Made by a program: the position numbers and the translations under genes. This document shows, piece after piece, positions 47,264-59,940 of a stretch of 64,000 bases of DNA. Below the pieces are notes generated by a model that saw nothing but the letters and a program-made list of their open reading frames with translations, was not told the origin of the DNA and did no database searches. This DNA comes from Clusia tigrina (lineage: Eukaryota > Arthropoda > Insecta > Diptera > Clusiidae). The stretch lies in contig OV050030.1 in assembly GCA_920105625.2 (NCBI GenBank), forward strand, positions 194,179,887 to 194,243,886, in the 5' to 3' direction. How positions within the stretch are numbered: position 1 is the first letter of the stretch; each line of letters starts with the position of its first letter.

Positions 47264-50200
47264 ACTGCCGCTGTCGATTGGGGGGGTCTGCTGCCTTCTC
47301 TATGCCTATATCTACCCCTATCTGCCTCAGATGGCGTCTCAGTCGGTGTCGCGGCCTCTGTCAGCGTCTCTGTAGGCGTCTCAGTAGCTGCCGCTGTCGA
47401 TTGGGGTTCTGCTGCCTTCTCTATGCCTATATTTATCCCTATCCGCCCCAGTCGGCGTCTCAGTCGGCGTCTCAGTGGGCGTCTTAGTCGATTCCGCTGT
47501 CGATTGGGGGGGTCTGCTGTCGTCTCTATGCCTATATATACCCCTATCTGCCTCAGTCGGCGTCTCAGTCGGCGTCCCAGCTCCTGTCAGCATCTCTATA
47601 CGCGTCTCAGTCGCTGCCGCTGTCGATTGGGGGGTCTGCTGCCTCCTCTATGCCTGTATCTACCTCTACCTGCTTCAGTCGGCGTCTCAGTCGGCGTCGC
47701 AGCCTCTGTCAGCGTCTCTGAAGACGTCTCAGTCGCTGCCGCTGTGGATTGGGGAGTCTGCTGCTTTGTCTATGCCTATATCTACTCCTGTCTGCCTCAG
47801 TCGGCGCCTCAGTCGGCGTCACAGCCTCTGTCAGGGTCTCTGTACGCGTCTCAGGCGTTGCCGCTGTCGATTGTGGGGTCTGCTGCCTTCTCTATGCCTG
47901 TATCTACCCCGATCTGCCTCATTCGCATCGCAGCCTCTGTCAGCGTCTCTGTAGGCGTCTCAGTAGCTGCCGCTGCGGATTGGGGGTCTGCTGCTTTCTC
48001 TATGCCTATATCTACTCCTGTCTGCCTCAGTCGGCATTTCAGTCGGAGTCGCAGCATCTTTCAGCATCTCTCTACGCGTCTCAGGCGATGTTGCTGTCGA
48101 TTGGGGTGTCTGCTGCCTTATCTATGCCTGTATCTACGCCTATCTGCCTCATTCGGGGTCTCAGTCGGTGTCGCTGTAGGCATCTGAGTCGGTGTCGATT
48201 GTGGGGTCTGCTGCCTTCTCTATGCCTGTATCTACCCCTATCTGCCTCAGTCGGCATCGCAGCCTCTGTCAGCGTCTCTGTAGGCGTGTCAGTAGCTGCC
48301 GCTGCGGATTGGGGGTCTGCTGCTTTCTCTATGCCTATATCTACTCCTGTCTGCCTCAGTCGGCGTTTCAGTCGGAGTTGCAGCCTCTTTCAGCATCTTT
48401 CTACGCGTCTCAGGCGATGTTGCTGTCGATTGGGGTGTCTGCTGCCTTCTCTATGCCTGTATCTACGCCTATCTGCCTCACTCGGGGTCTCAGTCGGCGT
48501 CGCTGTAAGCATCTCAGTCGGTGTCGATTGGGGGGTCTGCTGCCTTCTCTATGCCTATATCTACCCCTATCTGCCTCAGTCGGCGTCGCAGCCACTGCCA
48601 GCGTCTCTGTAGACGTCTCAGTCGCAGTCACTGCCGCTGTCGAGTGGGGGGTCTGCTGCCTTCTCTATGCCTATAACTACCCCTATCAGCCTCAGTTAGC
48701 GTCTCAGTCGGCGTCGCAGCCTCTGTCAGCGTCTCTGTACGCGTCTCAGTCGATGCCGCTGTCGATTGCTGGGTCTGCTGGCTTCTCTATGTATATCTAC
48801 TCCTGTCTGCCTCAGTCGGCGTTTCAGTCGGAGTCGCAGCCTCTTTCAGCATCTCTCTACACGTCTCAGGCGATGTTGCTGTCGATTGGGGTGTCTACTG
48901 CCTTCTCTATGCCTGTATCTACTCCTATTTGCCTCATTCGGGGTCTCAGTCGGCGTCGCTGTAGGCATCTCAGTCGGTGTCGATTGGGGGGTCTGCTGTC
49001 TTCTCTATGCCTATATCTACCCCTATCTGCCTCAGTCGGCGTCGCAGCCACTGCCAGCGTCTCTGTAGACGTCTCAGTCGCAGTCACTTCCGCTCTCGAG
49101 TGGGGGGTCTGCTGCCTTCGCTATGCCTATAACTACCCCTATCAGCCATAGTTAGGGTCTCAGTCGGCGTCGCAGCTTCTGTCAGCGTCTCTGTACGCGT
49201 CTCAGTCGATGCCGCTGTCGACTGCTGGGTCTGCTGGCTTCTCTATGCCTGTTTCTACTCCTATCTGCCTCAGTCGGCGTCTCACCCAGCGTCGCAGCTT
49301 CTGTCAGCGTCTCTGTAGGCGTCTCAGTCGCTGCCGCTGTGGATTGGCGGGTCTGCTGCTTTCTCTATGCCTATAGCTACCCCAGTCCGCCTCAGTTGGC
49401 GTTTCAGTCGGCGTCGCTGCCTCTGTCAGCGTCTCTGTAGGCGTCTCAGTCGCTGCCGCTGTCGATTGGGGGGTCTGCTGCATTCTCTATGCCTATATCT
49501 ACCCCTATCTGCCTCAGTCGGCGTCGCAGCCACTGCCAGCGTCTCTGTAGACGTCTCAGTCGCAGTCACTGCCGCTGTCGAGTGGGGGGTCTGCTGCCTT
49601 CTCTATGCCTATATCTACCCCTATCAGCCTCAGGCGGCGTCTCAGACGGCGTCGCAGCCTCTCTCAGCGTCTCTGTAGGCGTCTCAGTCGATGCCGCTGT
49701 CGATTGGGGGGTCTGCTGCCTTCTCTATGCCTATATCTACCTCTATCTGCCTCAGTCGGCGTCGCAGCCACTTCCAGCGTCTCTGCAGACGTCTCAGTAG
49801 CAGTCACTGCCGCTGTCGAGTGGAGGGTATATCTGCCTCAGATGGCGTCTCAGTCGGCGTCGCAGCCTCTGTCAGCGTCTTTGTAGGCGTCTCAGTCGCT
49901 GCCGTTGTCGATTGGGGGGTCTGCTGCCTGCTCTATACCTATTTCTACCCCTACCTGCTTCAGTCGGCGTCTCAGTCGGCGTCGCAGCCTCTGTCAGCGT
50001 CTCTGTAGACGTCTCAGTCGCTGCCGCTGTGGATTGAAGAGTCTGCTGCTTTGTCTATGCCTATATCTACTCCTGTCTGCCTCAGTCGCCGCCTCAGTCG
50101 GCGTCGCAGCCCCTGTCAGGGTCTCTGTACGCGTCTGAGGCGATGCCGCTGTCGATTGTGGGGTCTGCTGCCTTCTCTATGCCTGTATCTACCCCTATCT

Positions 50201-51916
50201 GCCTCAGTCGGCTTCGCAGCCTCAGTCAGCGTCTCTGTATTCGTCTCAGTAGCTGCCGCTGCGGATTGGGGGTCTGCTGCTTTCTCTATGCCTATATCTA
50301 CTCCTGTCTGCCTCAGTCGGCGTTTCAGTCGGAGTCGCAGCCTCTTTCAGCATTTCTCTACGCGTCTCAGGCGATGTTGCTGTCGATTGGGGGGTCTTCT
50401 GCCTTCTCTATGCCTGTATCTACGCCTATCTGCCTCATTCGGGGTCTCAGTCGGTGTCGCTGTAGGCATCTCAGTCGGTATCGATTGGGGGGTCTGCTGC
50501 CTTCTCTATGCCTATATCTTCCCCTATGTGCCTCAGGCGGCGTCTCAGACGGCGTCACAGCCTCTGTCAGCGTCTCTGTACGCGTCTCAGTCGATGCCAC
50601 TGTCGATTGGGGGGTCTGCTGCCTTCTCTATGCCTATATCTACCCCTATCTGCCTCAGTCGGCGTCGCAGCCACTGCCAGCGTCTCTGCAGACGTCTCAG
50701 TAGCAGTCACTGCCGCTGTGGATTGGCGGCTCTGCTGCTTTCTCTATGCCTATAGCTACCCCAGTCCGCCTCAGTTGGCGTCTTAGTCGGCGTCGCAGCC
50801 TCTGTCAGCGTCTCTGCAGGCGTCTCAGTCGCTGCCGCTCTCGATTGGGGGGTCTGCTGAATTCTCTATGCCTATATCTTCCCCTATCTGCCTCAGATGG
50901 CGTGTCAGTCGGCGTCGCAGCTTCTGTCAGCGTCTCTGTAGGCGTCTCAGTCGCTGCCGTTGTCGATTGGGGGGTCTGCTGCCTGCTCTATGCCTATTTC
51001 TACCCCTATCTGCCTCCGTCGGCGTCTCAGTCAGCGTCGCAGCTTCTGTCAGCGTCTCTGTAGGCGTCTCAGTCGCTGCCGCTGTGGATTGGCGGGTCTG
51101 CTGCTTTGTATATACCTATAGCTACCGCAGTCCGCCTCAGTTGGCGTCTCAGTCGGCGTCGCAGCCTCTGTCAGCGTCTCTGTAGGCGTCTCAGTCGCTG
51201 CCGCTGTCGATTGGGGGGTCTGCTGCCTGCTCTATGGCTATATCCACCCCTATCTGCCTCAGTCGGCGTCGCAGCCGCTGTCAGCGTCTCTGTAGGCGTC
51301 TCAGTCGCTGCCGCTGTCGATTGGGGTGGTCTGCTGCCTTCTCTATGCCAATATATACCCCTATCTGCCTCAGTCGGCGTCACAGTCGGCGTCTCAGTCG
51401 ATTCCGCTGTCGATTGGGGGGGTCTGCTGCCGTCTCTATGCCTGTATGTACCCCTATCTGCCTCAGTCGGCGTCTCAGTCGGCATCGCAGCCTCTGTCAG
51501 CATCTCTGTACGCGTCTCAGTCGCTGCCGCTGTCGATTGGGGGGTCTGCTGCCTTCTCTATGCCTGTATCTACCCCTACCTGCTTCAGTCGGCGTCGCAG
51601 CCTCTGTCAGCGTCTCTGTACACGTCTCAGTCGCTGCCGCTGTGGATTGGGGAGGCTGCTGCTTTCTCTATGCCTTTATCTACTCCTGTCTGCCTCAGTC
51701 GGCGTCTCAGTCAGCGTCGCAGAATCTATCAGCGTCTCTGTACGCGTCTCAGGTGATGCCGCTGTCGATTGGGGGGGTCTGCTGCCTTCTCTATGCCTGT
51801 ATCTACGCCTATCTGCCTTAGTCGGCGTCTCAATCGGCATCGCTTTAGGCATCTCAGTCGCTGTCGATTGTGGGGTCTGCTGCCTTCTCTATGCCTATAT
51901 CTACCCCTATCCGCCC

Positions 51917-51988
51917 CAGTCGGCGTCTCAGTCGGCGTCTCAGTCGGCGTCTCAGTCGGCGTCTCAGTCGGCGTCTCAGTCGGCGTCT
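51917..51988. repeat. 12-bp sub-repeat expansion (6 copies)
   Basis: Six exact 12-mers, matching the six-copy state at 45291-45362, followed by tagtcgattccg rather than tagtcggttccg. Confidence 0.95.
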
Positions 51989-52589
51989 TAGTCGATTCCG
52001 CTGTCGATTGGGAGGGTCTGCTGTCGTCTCTATGCCTATATCTACCCCTACCTGCTTCAGTCGGCGTCGCAGCCTCTGTCAGCGTCTCTGTAGACGTCTC
52101 AGTCGCTGCCGCTGTGGATTGGGGAGTCTGCTGCTTTCTATATGCCTTTATCTACTCCTGTCTGCCTCAGTCGGCTTCGCGGCCTCTGTCAGCGTCTCTG
52201 TAGGCGTCTCAGTAGCTGCCGCTGTCGATTGGGGGTCTGCTGCCTTCTCTATGCCTATATCTACTCCTATCCGCCCCAGTCGGCGCCTCAGTCGGCGTCT
52301 CAGTCAGCGTCTTAGTCGATTCCGCTGTCGATTGGGGGGTCTGCTGTCGTCTCTATGCCAATATCTACCCCTATCTGCCTCAGTCGGCGTCGCAGCCTCT
52401 GTCAGCGTCTCTGTACGCGTCTCAGGCGATGTCGCTGTCGAATGGGGGGGTTTGCTGCCTTCTCTATGCCTGTATCTACGCCTATCTGCCTTAGTCGGCG
52501 TCTCAATCGGCGCAGCTTTAGGCATCTCAGTCGCTGTCGATTGGGGGGTCTGCTGCCTTCTCTATGCCTATATCTAGCCCCATCCGCCC

Positions 52590-52661
52590 CAGTCGGCGTC
52601 TCAGTCGGCGTCTCAGTCGGCGTCTCAGTCGGCGTCTCAGTCGGCGTCTCAGTCGGCGTCT
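52590..52661. repeat. 12-bp sub-repeat expansion (6 copies)
   Basis: Six exact 12-mers after ctagccccatccgcccc. The equivalent place in the two near-identical Y blocks (42901 and 45964 regions) has four, so copy number differs at this site as well. Confidence 0.95.
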
Positions 52662-55600
52662 TAGTCGATTCCGCTGTCGATTGGGGGTCTGCTACCTTGT
52701 CTATGCCTGTATCTACCACTACCTGCTTCAGTCGGCGTCGCAGCCTCTGTCAGCTTCTCTGTAGACGTCTCAGTAGCTGCCGCTGTGGATTGGGGATCTG
52801 CTGCTTTGTCTATGCCTATATCTACTGCTGTCTGCCTCAGTCGGCGCCTCAGTCGGCGCCTCAGTCGGCGTCGCAGCCTCTGTCAGGGTCTCTGTACGCG
52901 TCTCAGGCGATGCCGTTGTCGATTGGGGGGTCTGCTGCCTTCTCTATGCCTGTATCTACGCCTATCTGCCTCAGTCGGCGTCTCAGTCGGCGTCGCTGTA
53001 GGCGTCTCAGTCGCTGTCTATTGGGGGGATCTGCTGTATTCTCTATGCCTATATCCACCCCTATCTGCCTCAGTCGGCGTCGCAGCCTCTGTCAGCGTCT
53101 TTGTAGGCGTCTCAGTCGCTGCCGCTCTTGATTGGGGGTGTCTGCTGCGGTCTCTAAGCCTATTTCTACCCCTATCCGCCCCAGTCGGCGTCTCAGTCGG
53201 CGTCTCAGTCAGCGACGCAGCCTCTTTCAGCGTCTCTGTAGGCGTTTCAGTAGCTGCCGCTGTCGATTGGGGGTCTGCTGCTTTCTCTATGCCTATATCT
53301 ACTCCTGTCTGCCTCAGTCGGCGTCTCAGTCGGCTACGCAGCTTCTGTCAGCGTGTCTCTACGCGTCTCAGGCGATGCCGCTGTCGATTGGGGGGTCTGC
53401 TGCCTTCTCTATGCCTGTATCCACGCCTCTCTGCCTCTGTCGGCGTCTCATTCGGCGTCGCTTTATCGTCTCAGTCGGTGTCGATTGGGAGGGTCTGCTG
53501 CCTGCTCTATGCTTATATCTACCCCTATCTGCCGCTGTCGGCGTCTCAGTCGGCATCGCAGCCTCTGTCAGCGTCTCTGTAGGCGTCTCAGTCGCTGCAG
53601 CTGTCGATTGGGGGGCCTGCTGCCATCTCTATGCCTATATTTACCACTATCTGCCTCAGTTGGCGTCTCAGTCGGCGTCGCAGCCCCTGTCAGCATCTCT
53701 GTACGCGTCTCAGTCGCTGCCGCTGTCGATTGGGGGGTCTGCTGCCTTCTCTATGCCTGTATCTACCCCTACCTGCTTCAGTCGGCGTCATAGTCAGCGT
53801 CGCAGCCTCTGTCAGCGTCTCTGTAGACGTCTCAGTCGCTGCCGCTGTGGATTGGGGAGTCTGCTGCTTTCTCTAAGCCTTTATCTACTCCTGTCTGCCT
53901 CATTCGGCGTCTCAGTCGGCGTCGCAGCTTCTGTCAGCGTCTCTGTTCGCGTCTCAGGCTATGCCGCTATCGATTGGGGGGTCTGCTGCCTTCTCTATGG
54001 CTGTATCTACGACTATCTGCCTCAGTTGGCGTCTCAATCGGCGTCGCAGTAGGCTTCTCAGTCGCTGTCGATTTGGGGGGTCTGCTGCCTTCTCTATACC
54101 TATATCTACCCCTATCCGCCCCAGTCGGCGTCTCAGTCGGCGTCGCAGCCTCTGTCAGCGTTTCTGTAGGCGTTTCAGTAGCTGCCGGTGTCGATTGGGG
54201 GCCTGCTGCTTTCTCTATGCCTATATCTACTCCTGTCTGCTTCAGTCGGCGTCTCAGTCGGCGTCTCAGTCGGCGTCGCAGCCTCTGTCAGCGTCTCTCT
54301 ATGCGTCTCAGGTGATACCGCTGTCGATTGGGGGGTCTGCTGCTTTCTCTATGCCTGTATCCACGCCTATCTGCCTCAGTCGGCGTCTCACTCGGCGTCG
54401 CTGTAGGCCTCTCAGTCGCTGTGGATTGGGGGGGTCTGCTGCCTTCTCTATGCCTATATCTAGCCCTATCTGCCTCAGTAGGCGTCTCAGTCAGCATCGC
54501 AGCCTCTGTCAGCGTCTCTGTAGGTGTCTCAGTCGCTGCCGCTGTCCATTGGCGGGTCTGCTGCCTTCTCTATGCCTATATCTATCCCTATCTGCCTCAG
54601 TCGGCATCGCAGCCTCTGTCAGCGTCTCTGTACGCGTCTCAGTCGATGCCGCTGTCGATTGGGGGTTCTGCTGCCTTCTGTATGCCTATATCTACCCCTA
54701 TCTTCCTCAGTCGGCGTCGCAGCCACTGCCAGCGTCTCTGTAGACGTCTCAGTCGCAGTCGCTGTCGCTGTGGATTGGCGGGTCTGCTGCTTTCTCTATG
54801 CCTATAGCTACCCCAGTCCGCCTCAGTTGGCGTTTCAGTCGGCGTCGCAGCCTCTGTCAGCGTCTCTGTATGCGTCTCAGTCGCTGCCTCTGTCGATTGG
54901 GGGGTCTGCTGCCTTCTCTATGCCTATATCTTCCCCTATCTGCCTCAGATGGCGTCTCAGTCGGTGTCGCAGCCTCTGTCAGTGTCTCTGTAGGCGTCTC
55001 AGTCGCTGCCGTTGTCGATTGGGGGGGGGTCTGCTGCCTGCTCTATGCCTATTTCTGCCCCTATCTGCCTCAGTCGGCGTCTCAGTCGGCGTCGCGGCCT
55101 CTGTCAGCGTCTCTGTAGGCGTCTCAGTAGCTGCCGCTGTCGATTGGGGTTCTGCTGCCTTCTCTATGCCTATATTTATCCCTATCCGCCCCAGTCGGCG
55201 TCTCAGTCGGCGTCTCAGTGGGCGTCTTAGTCGATTCCGCTGTCGATTGGGGGGGTCTGCTGTCGTCTCTATGCCTATATCTACCCCTATCTGCCTCAGT
55301 CGGCGTCTCAGTCGGCGTCCTAGCTCCTGTCAGCATCTCTATACGCGTCTCAGTCGCTGCCGCTGTCGATTGGGGGGTCTGCTGCCTTCTCTATGCCTGT
55401 ATCTACCTCTACCTGCTTCAGTCGGCGTCTCAGTCGGCGTCGCAGCCTCTGTCAGCGTCTCTGAAGACGTCTCAGTCGCTGCCGCTGTGGATTGGGCAGT
55501 CTGCTGCTTTGTCTATGCCTATATCTACTCCTGTCTGCCTCAGTCGGCGTCGCAGCCTCTGTCAGGGTCTCTGTACGCGTCTCAGGCGTTGCCGCTGTCG

Positions 55601-57615
55601 ATTGTGGGGTCTGCTGCCTTCTCTATGCCTGTATCTACCCCGATCTGCCTCATTCGCATCGCAGCCTCTGTCAGCGTCTCTGTAGGCGTCTCAGTAGCTG
55701 CCGCTGCGGATTGGGGGTCTGCTGCTTTCTCTATGCCTATATCTACTCCTGTCTGCCTCAGTCGCCGTTTCAGTCGGAGTCGCAGCGTCTTTCAGCATCT
55801 CTCTACGCGTCTCAGGCGATGTTGCTGTCGATTGGGGTGTCTGCTGCCTTATCTATGCCTGTATCTACGCCTATCTGCCTCATTCGGGGTCTCAGTCGGC
55901 GTCGCTGTAGGCATCTCAGTCGGTGTCGATTGTGGGGTCTGCTGCCTTCTCTATGCCTGTATCTACTCCTATCTGCCTCAGTCGGCATCGCAGCCTCTGT
56001 CAGCGTCTCTGTAGGCGTGTCAGTAGCTGCCGCTGCGGATTGGGGGTCTGCTGCTTTCTCTATGCCTATATCTACTCCTGTCTGCCTCAGTCGGCGTCGC
56101 AGCCACTGCCAGCGTCTCTGTAGACGTCTCAGTCGCAGTCACTGCCGCTGTCGAGTGGGGGGTCTGCTGCCTTCTCTATGCCTATAACTACCCCTATCAG
56201 CCTCAGTTAGCGTCTCAGTCGGCGTCGCAGCCTCTGTCAGCGTCTCTGTACGCGTCTCAGTCGATGCCGCTGTCGATTGCTGGGTCTGCTGGCTTCTCTA
56301 TGCCTGTTTCTACTCCTATCTGCCTCAGTCGGCGTCTCACTCAGCGTCGCAGCTTCTGTCAGCGTCTCTGTAGGCGTCTCAGTCGCTGCCGCTGTGGATT
56401 GGCGGGTCTGCTGCTTTCTCTATGATTATAGCTGCCCCAGTCCGCCTCAGTTGGAGTTTCAGTCGGCGTCGCAGCCTCTGTCAGCGTCTCTGTAGGCGTC
56501 TCAGTCGCTGCCGCTGTCGATTGGGGGGGGTCTGCTGCCTTCTCTATGCCTATATCTACCCCTATCTGCCTCAGTCGGCGTCGCAGCTACTGCCAGCGTC
56601 TCTGCAGACGTCTCAGTAGCAGTCACTACCGCTGTCGAGTGGAGGGTCTGCTGCCTTCTCTAAGCCTATATCTAACCCTATCTGCCTCAGATGGCGTTTC
56701 AGTCGGCGTCGCAGCCTCTGATAGCGTCTCTGTAGGCGTCTCAGTCGCTGCCGTTGTCGATTGGGGGTCTGCTGCCTGCTCTATGCCTATTTCTACCCCT
56801 ATCTGCCTCAGTCGGCGTCTCACTCAGCGTCGCAGCTGATGTCAGCGTCTCTGTAGGCGTCTTAGTCGCTGCCGCTGTGGATTGGCGGGTCTGCTGCTTT
56901 CTCTATGCCTATAGCTACCCCAGTCCGCCTCAGTTGGCGTTTCAGTCGGCGTCGCAGCCTCTGTCAGCGTCTCTGTAGGCGTCTCATTCGCTTCCTCTGT
57001 CGATTGGGGGTCTGCTGCCTTCTCTATGCCTATATCTTCCCCTATCTGCCTCAGATGTCGTCTCAGTCGGCGTCGCAGCCTCTGTCAGCGTCGCAGCCTC
57101 TGTCAGCGTCTCTGTAGGCGTCTCAGTCGCTTCCTCTGTCGATTGGGGGTCTGCTGCCTTCTCTATGCCTATATCTACCCCTATCTGCCTCAGTCGGCGT
57201 CGCAGCTACTGCCAGCGTCTCTGCAGACGTCTCAGTAGCAGTCACTGCCGCTGTCTGCTGCCTTCTCTAAGCCTATATCTAACCCTATCTGCCTCAGATG
57301 GCGTCTCAGTCGGCGTCGCAGCCTCTGATAGCGTCTCTGTAGGCGTCTCAGTAGCTGCCGCTGTCGATTGGGGTTCTGCTGCCTTCTCTATGCCTATATT
57401 TATCCCTATCCGCCCCAGTCGGCGTCTCAGTCGGCGTCTCAGTGGGCGTCTTAGTCGATTCCGCTGTCGATTGGGGGGGTCTGCTGTCGTCTCTATGCCT
57501 ATATACTCCTGTCTGCCTCAGTCGGCGTTTCAGTCGGCGTCGCAGCCTCTTTCAGCATCTCTCTACGTGTCTCAGGCGATGTTGCTGTCGATTGGGGGGT
57601 CTGCTGCCTTCTCTA

Positions 57616-59940
57616 TGCATATATCTACCCCTATCTGCCTCAGTCGGCATCGCAGCCTCTGTCAGCGTCTCTGTAGGCGTCTCAGTCGCTGCCGCTGTCG
57701 ATTGGGGGGTCTGCTGCCTTCCGTATGCCTATATCTATCTGCCAGCGTCTCTGTAGACGTCTCAGTCGCAGTCACTGCGCTGTCGAGTGGGGGGTCTGCT
57801 GCCTTCTCTATGCTTATAACTACCCCTATCAGCCTCAGTTGGCGTCTCAGCCGGCGTCGCAGCCTCTGTCAGCGTTTCTGTAGGCGTCTCAGTCGCTGCC
57901 GATGTCGATTGGGGGTCTGCTGCCTTCTCTGTGTCTATATCTACCCCTATCTGCCTCAGTCGGCGTCGCAGCCACTGCCAGCGTCTCTGTAGACGTCTCA
58001 GTCGCAGTCACTGCCGCTGTCGAGTGGGGGGTCTGCTGCCTTCTCTATGCCTATATCTACCCCTATCTGCCTCAGTCGGCGTCGCAGCCACTGCCAGCGT
58101 CTCTGCAGACGTCTCAGTAGCAGTCACTGCCGCTGTGGATTGGCGGGTCTGCTGCTTTCTGTATGCCTATAGCTACCCCAGTCCGCCTCAGTTGGCGTCT
58201 TAGTCGGCGTCGCAGCCTCTGTCAGCGTCTCTGTAGGCGTCTCAGTCGCTGCCGCTGTCGATTGGGGGGTCTGCTGCCTTCTGTATGCCTATATCTACCC
58301 CTATCTGCCTCAGTCGGTGTCGCAGCCACTGCCAGCGTCTCAGTAGACGTCTCAGTCGCAGTCACTGCCGCTGTCGATTGGGGGGGTCTGCTGCCTTCTC
58401 TATGCCTATATCTACCCCTATCTGCCTCAGTCGGCATCGCAGCCTCTGTCAGCGTCTCTGTAGGCGTCTCAGTCGCTGCCGCTGTCGATTGGGGGGTCTG
58501 CTGCCTTCTGTATGCCTACATCTACCCCTATCTTCCTCAGTCGGCATCGCAGCCACTGCCAGCGACTCTGTAGACGTCTCAGTCGCAGTCACTGCCGCTG
58601 TCGATTGGGGGGGTCTGCTGCCTTCTCTATGCCTATATCTACCCCTATCTGCCTCAGGTGGCGTCTCAGTCGGCATCGCAGCCTCTGTCAGCGTCTCTGT
58701 AGGCGTCTCAGTCGCTGCCGTTGTCGATTGGGGGGTCTGCTGCCTGCTCTATGCCTATTTCTATCCCTATCTGCCTCAGTCGGCGTCTCACTCAGCGTCG
58801 CAGTTTCTGTCAGCGTCTCTGTAGGCGTCTCAGTCGCTGCCGCTGTGGATTGGCGGGTCTGCTGCTTTCTCTATGCCTATAGCTACCCCAGTCCGCCTCA
58901 GTTGGTGTTTCAGTCGGCGTCGCAGCCTCTGTCAGCGTCTCTGTATGCGTCTCAGTCGCTGCCTCTGTCGATTGGGGGGTTTGCTGCCTTCTCTATGCCT
59001 ATATCTTCCCCTATCTGCCTCAGATGGCGTCTCAGTCGGTGTCGCAGCCTCTGTCAGTGTCTCTGTAGGCGTCTCAGTCGCTGCCGTTGTCGATTGGGGG
59101 GGTCTGCTGCCTGCTCTATGCCTATTTCTGCCCCTATCTGCCTCAGTCGGCGTCTCAGTCGGCGTCGCGGCCTCTGTCAGCGTCTCTGTAGGCGTCTCAG
59201 TAGCTGCCGCTGTCGATTGGGGTTCTGCTGCCTTCTCTATGCCCATATTTATCCCTATCCGCCCCAGTCGGCGTCTCAGTCGGCGTCTCAGTGGGCGTCT
59301 TAGTCGATTCCGCTGTCGATTGGGGGGGTCTGCTGTCGTCTCTATGCCTATATCTACCCCTATCTGCCTCAGTCGGCGTCTCAGTCGGCGTCCCAGCTCC
59401 TGTCAGCATCTCTATACGCGTCTCAGTCGCTGCCGCTGTCGATTGGGGGGTCTGCTGCCTTCTCTATGCCTGTATCTACCTCTACCTGCTTCAGGCGGCG
59501 TCTCAGTCGGCGTCGCAGCCTCTGTCAGCGTCTCTGAAGACGTCTCAGTCGCTGCCGCTGTGGATTGGGGAGTCTGCTGCTTTGTCTATGCCTATATCTA
59601 CTCCTGTCTGCCTCAGTCGGCGCCTCAGTCGGCGTCGCAGCCTCTGTCAGGGTCTCTGTACGCGTCTCAGGCGTTGCCGCTGTCGATTGTGGGGTCTGCT
59701 GCCTTCTCTATGCCTGTATCTACCCCTATCTGACTCATTCGCATCGCCGCCTCTGTCAGCGTCTCTGTAGGCGTCTCAGTAGCTGCCGCTGCGGATTGGG
59801 GGTCTGCTGCTTTCTCTATGCCTATATCTACTCCTGTCTTCCTCAGTCGGCGTTTCAGTCGGAGTCGCAGCCTCTTTCAGCATCTCTCTACGCGTCTCAG
59901 GCGATGTTGCTGTCGATTGGGGTGTCTGCTGCCTTCTCTA
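57616..59940. repeat. 2.3-kb tandem block, copy 1
   Basis: Anchored at the rare tatgcatatatctacccc (57616). It matches copy 2 at an offset of 2325 bp, then 2307 bp after an 18-bp difference. Shared rare variants include the shortened unit ccgtatgcctatatctatctgcca, the one-base-short gtcactgcgctgtcg, and gtgtctatatctacccc. I see very few substitutions. Confidence 0.92.

Larger units (their letters stand above)
50588..54750. repeat. Higher-order block Y, copy 3 (diverged)
   Basis: It starts at the same cagtcgatgccactgtcg, at 9425 bp from copy 1. It follows copy 1 to about 51240, then has an extra ~240 bp (two units, including ccaatatatacccc and cctgtatgtacccc at about 51340-51460) before rejoining at an offset of about 9650 bp. 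A further diverged insert lies at about 52780-53780. Identity is lower than between copies 1 and 2, so it is an older or partly converted copy. Confidence 0.75.

Noticed and set aside
46604..48187. 527-codon open frame on the + strand in satellite, and similar ones at 54524-56014 and 21686-23116
   Set aside because: The translation cycles through three unrelated peptide repeats as the frame slips at each unit; there is no constant protein, and it only reflects lack of stops in a repeat of stop-poor words.
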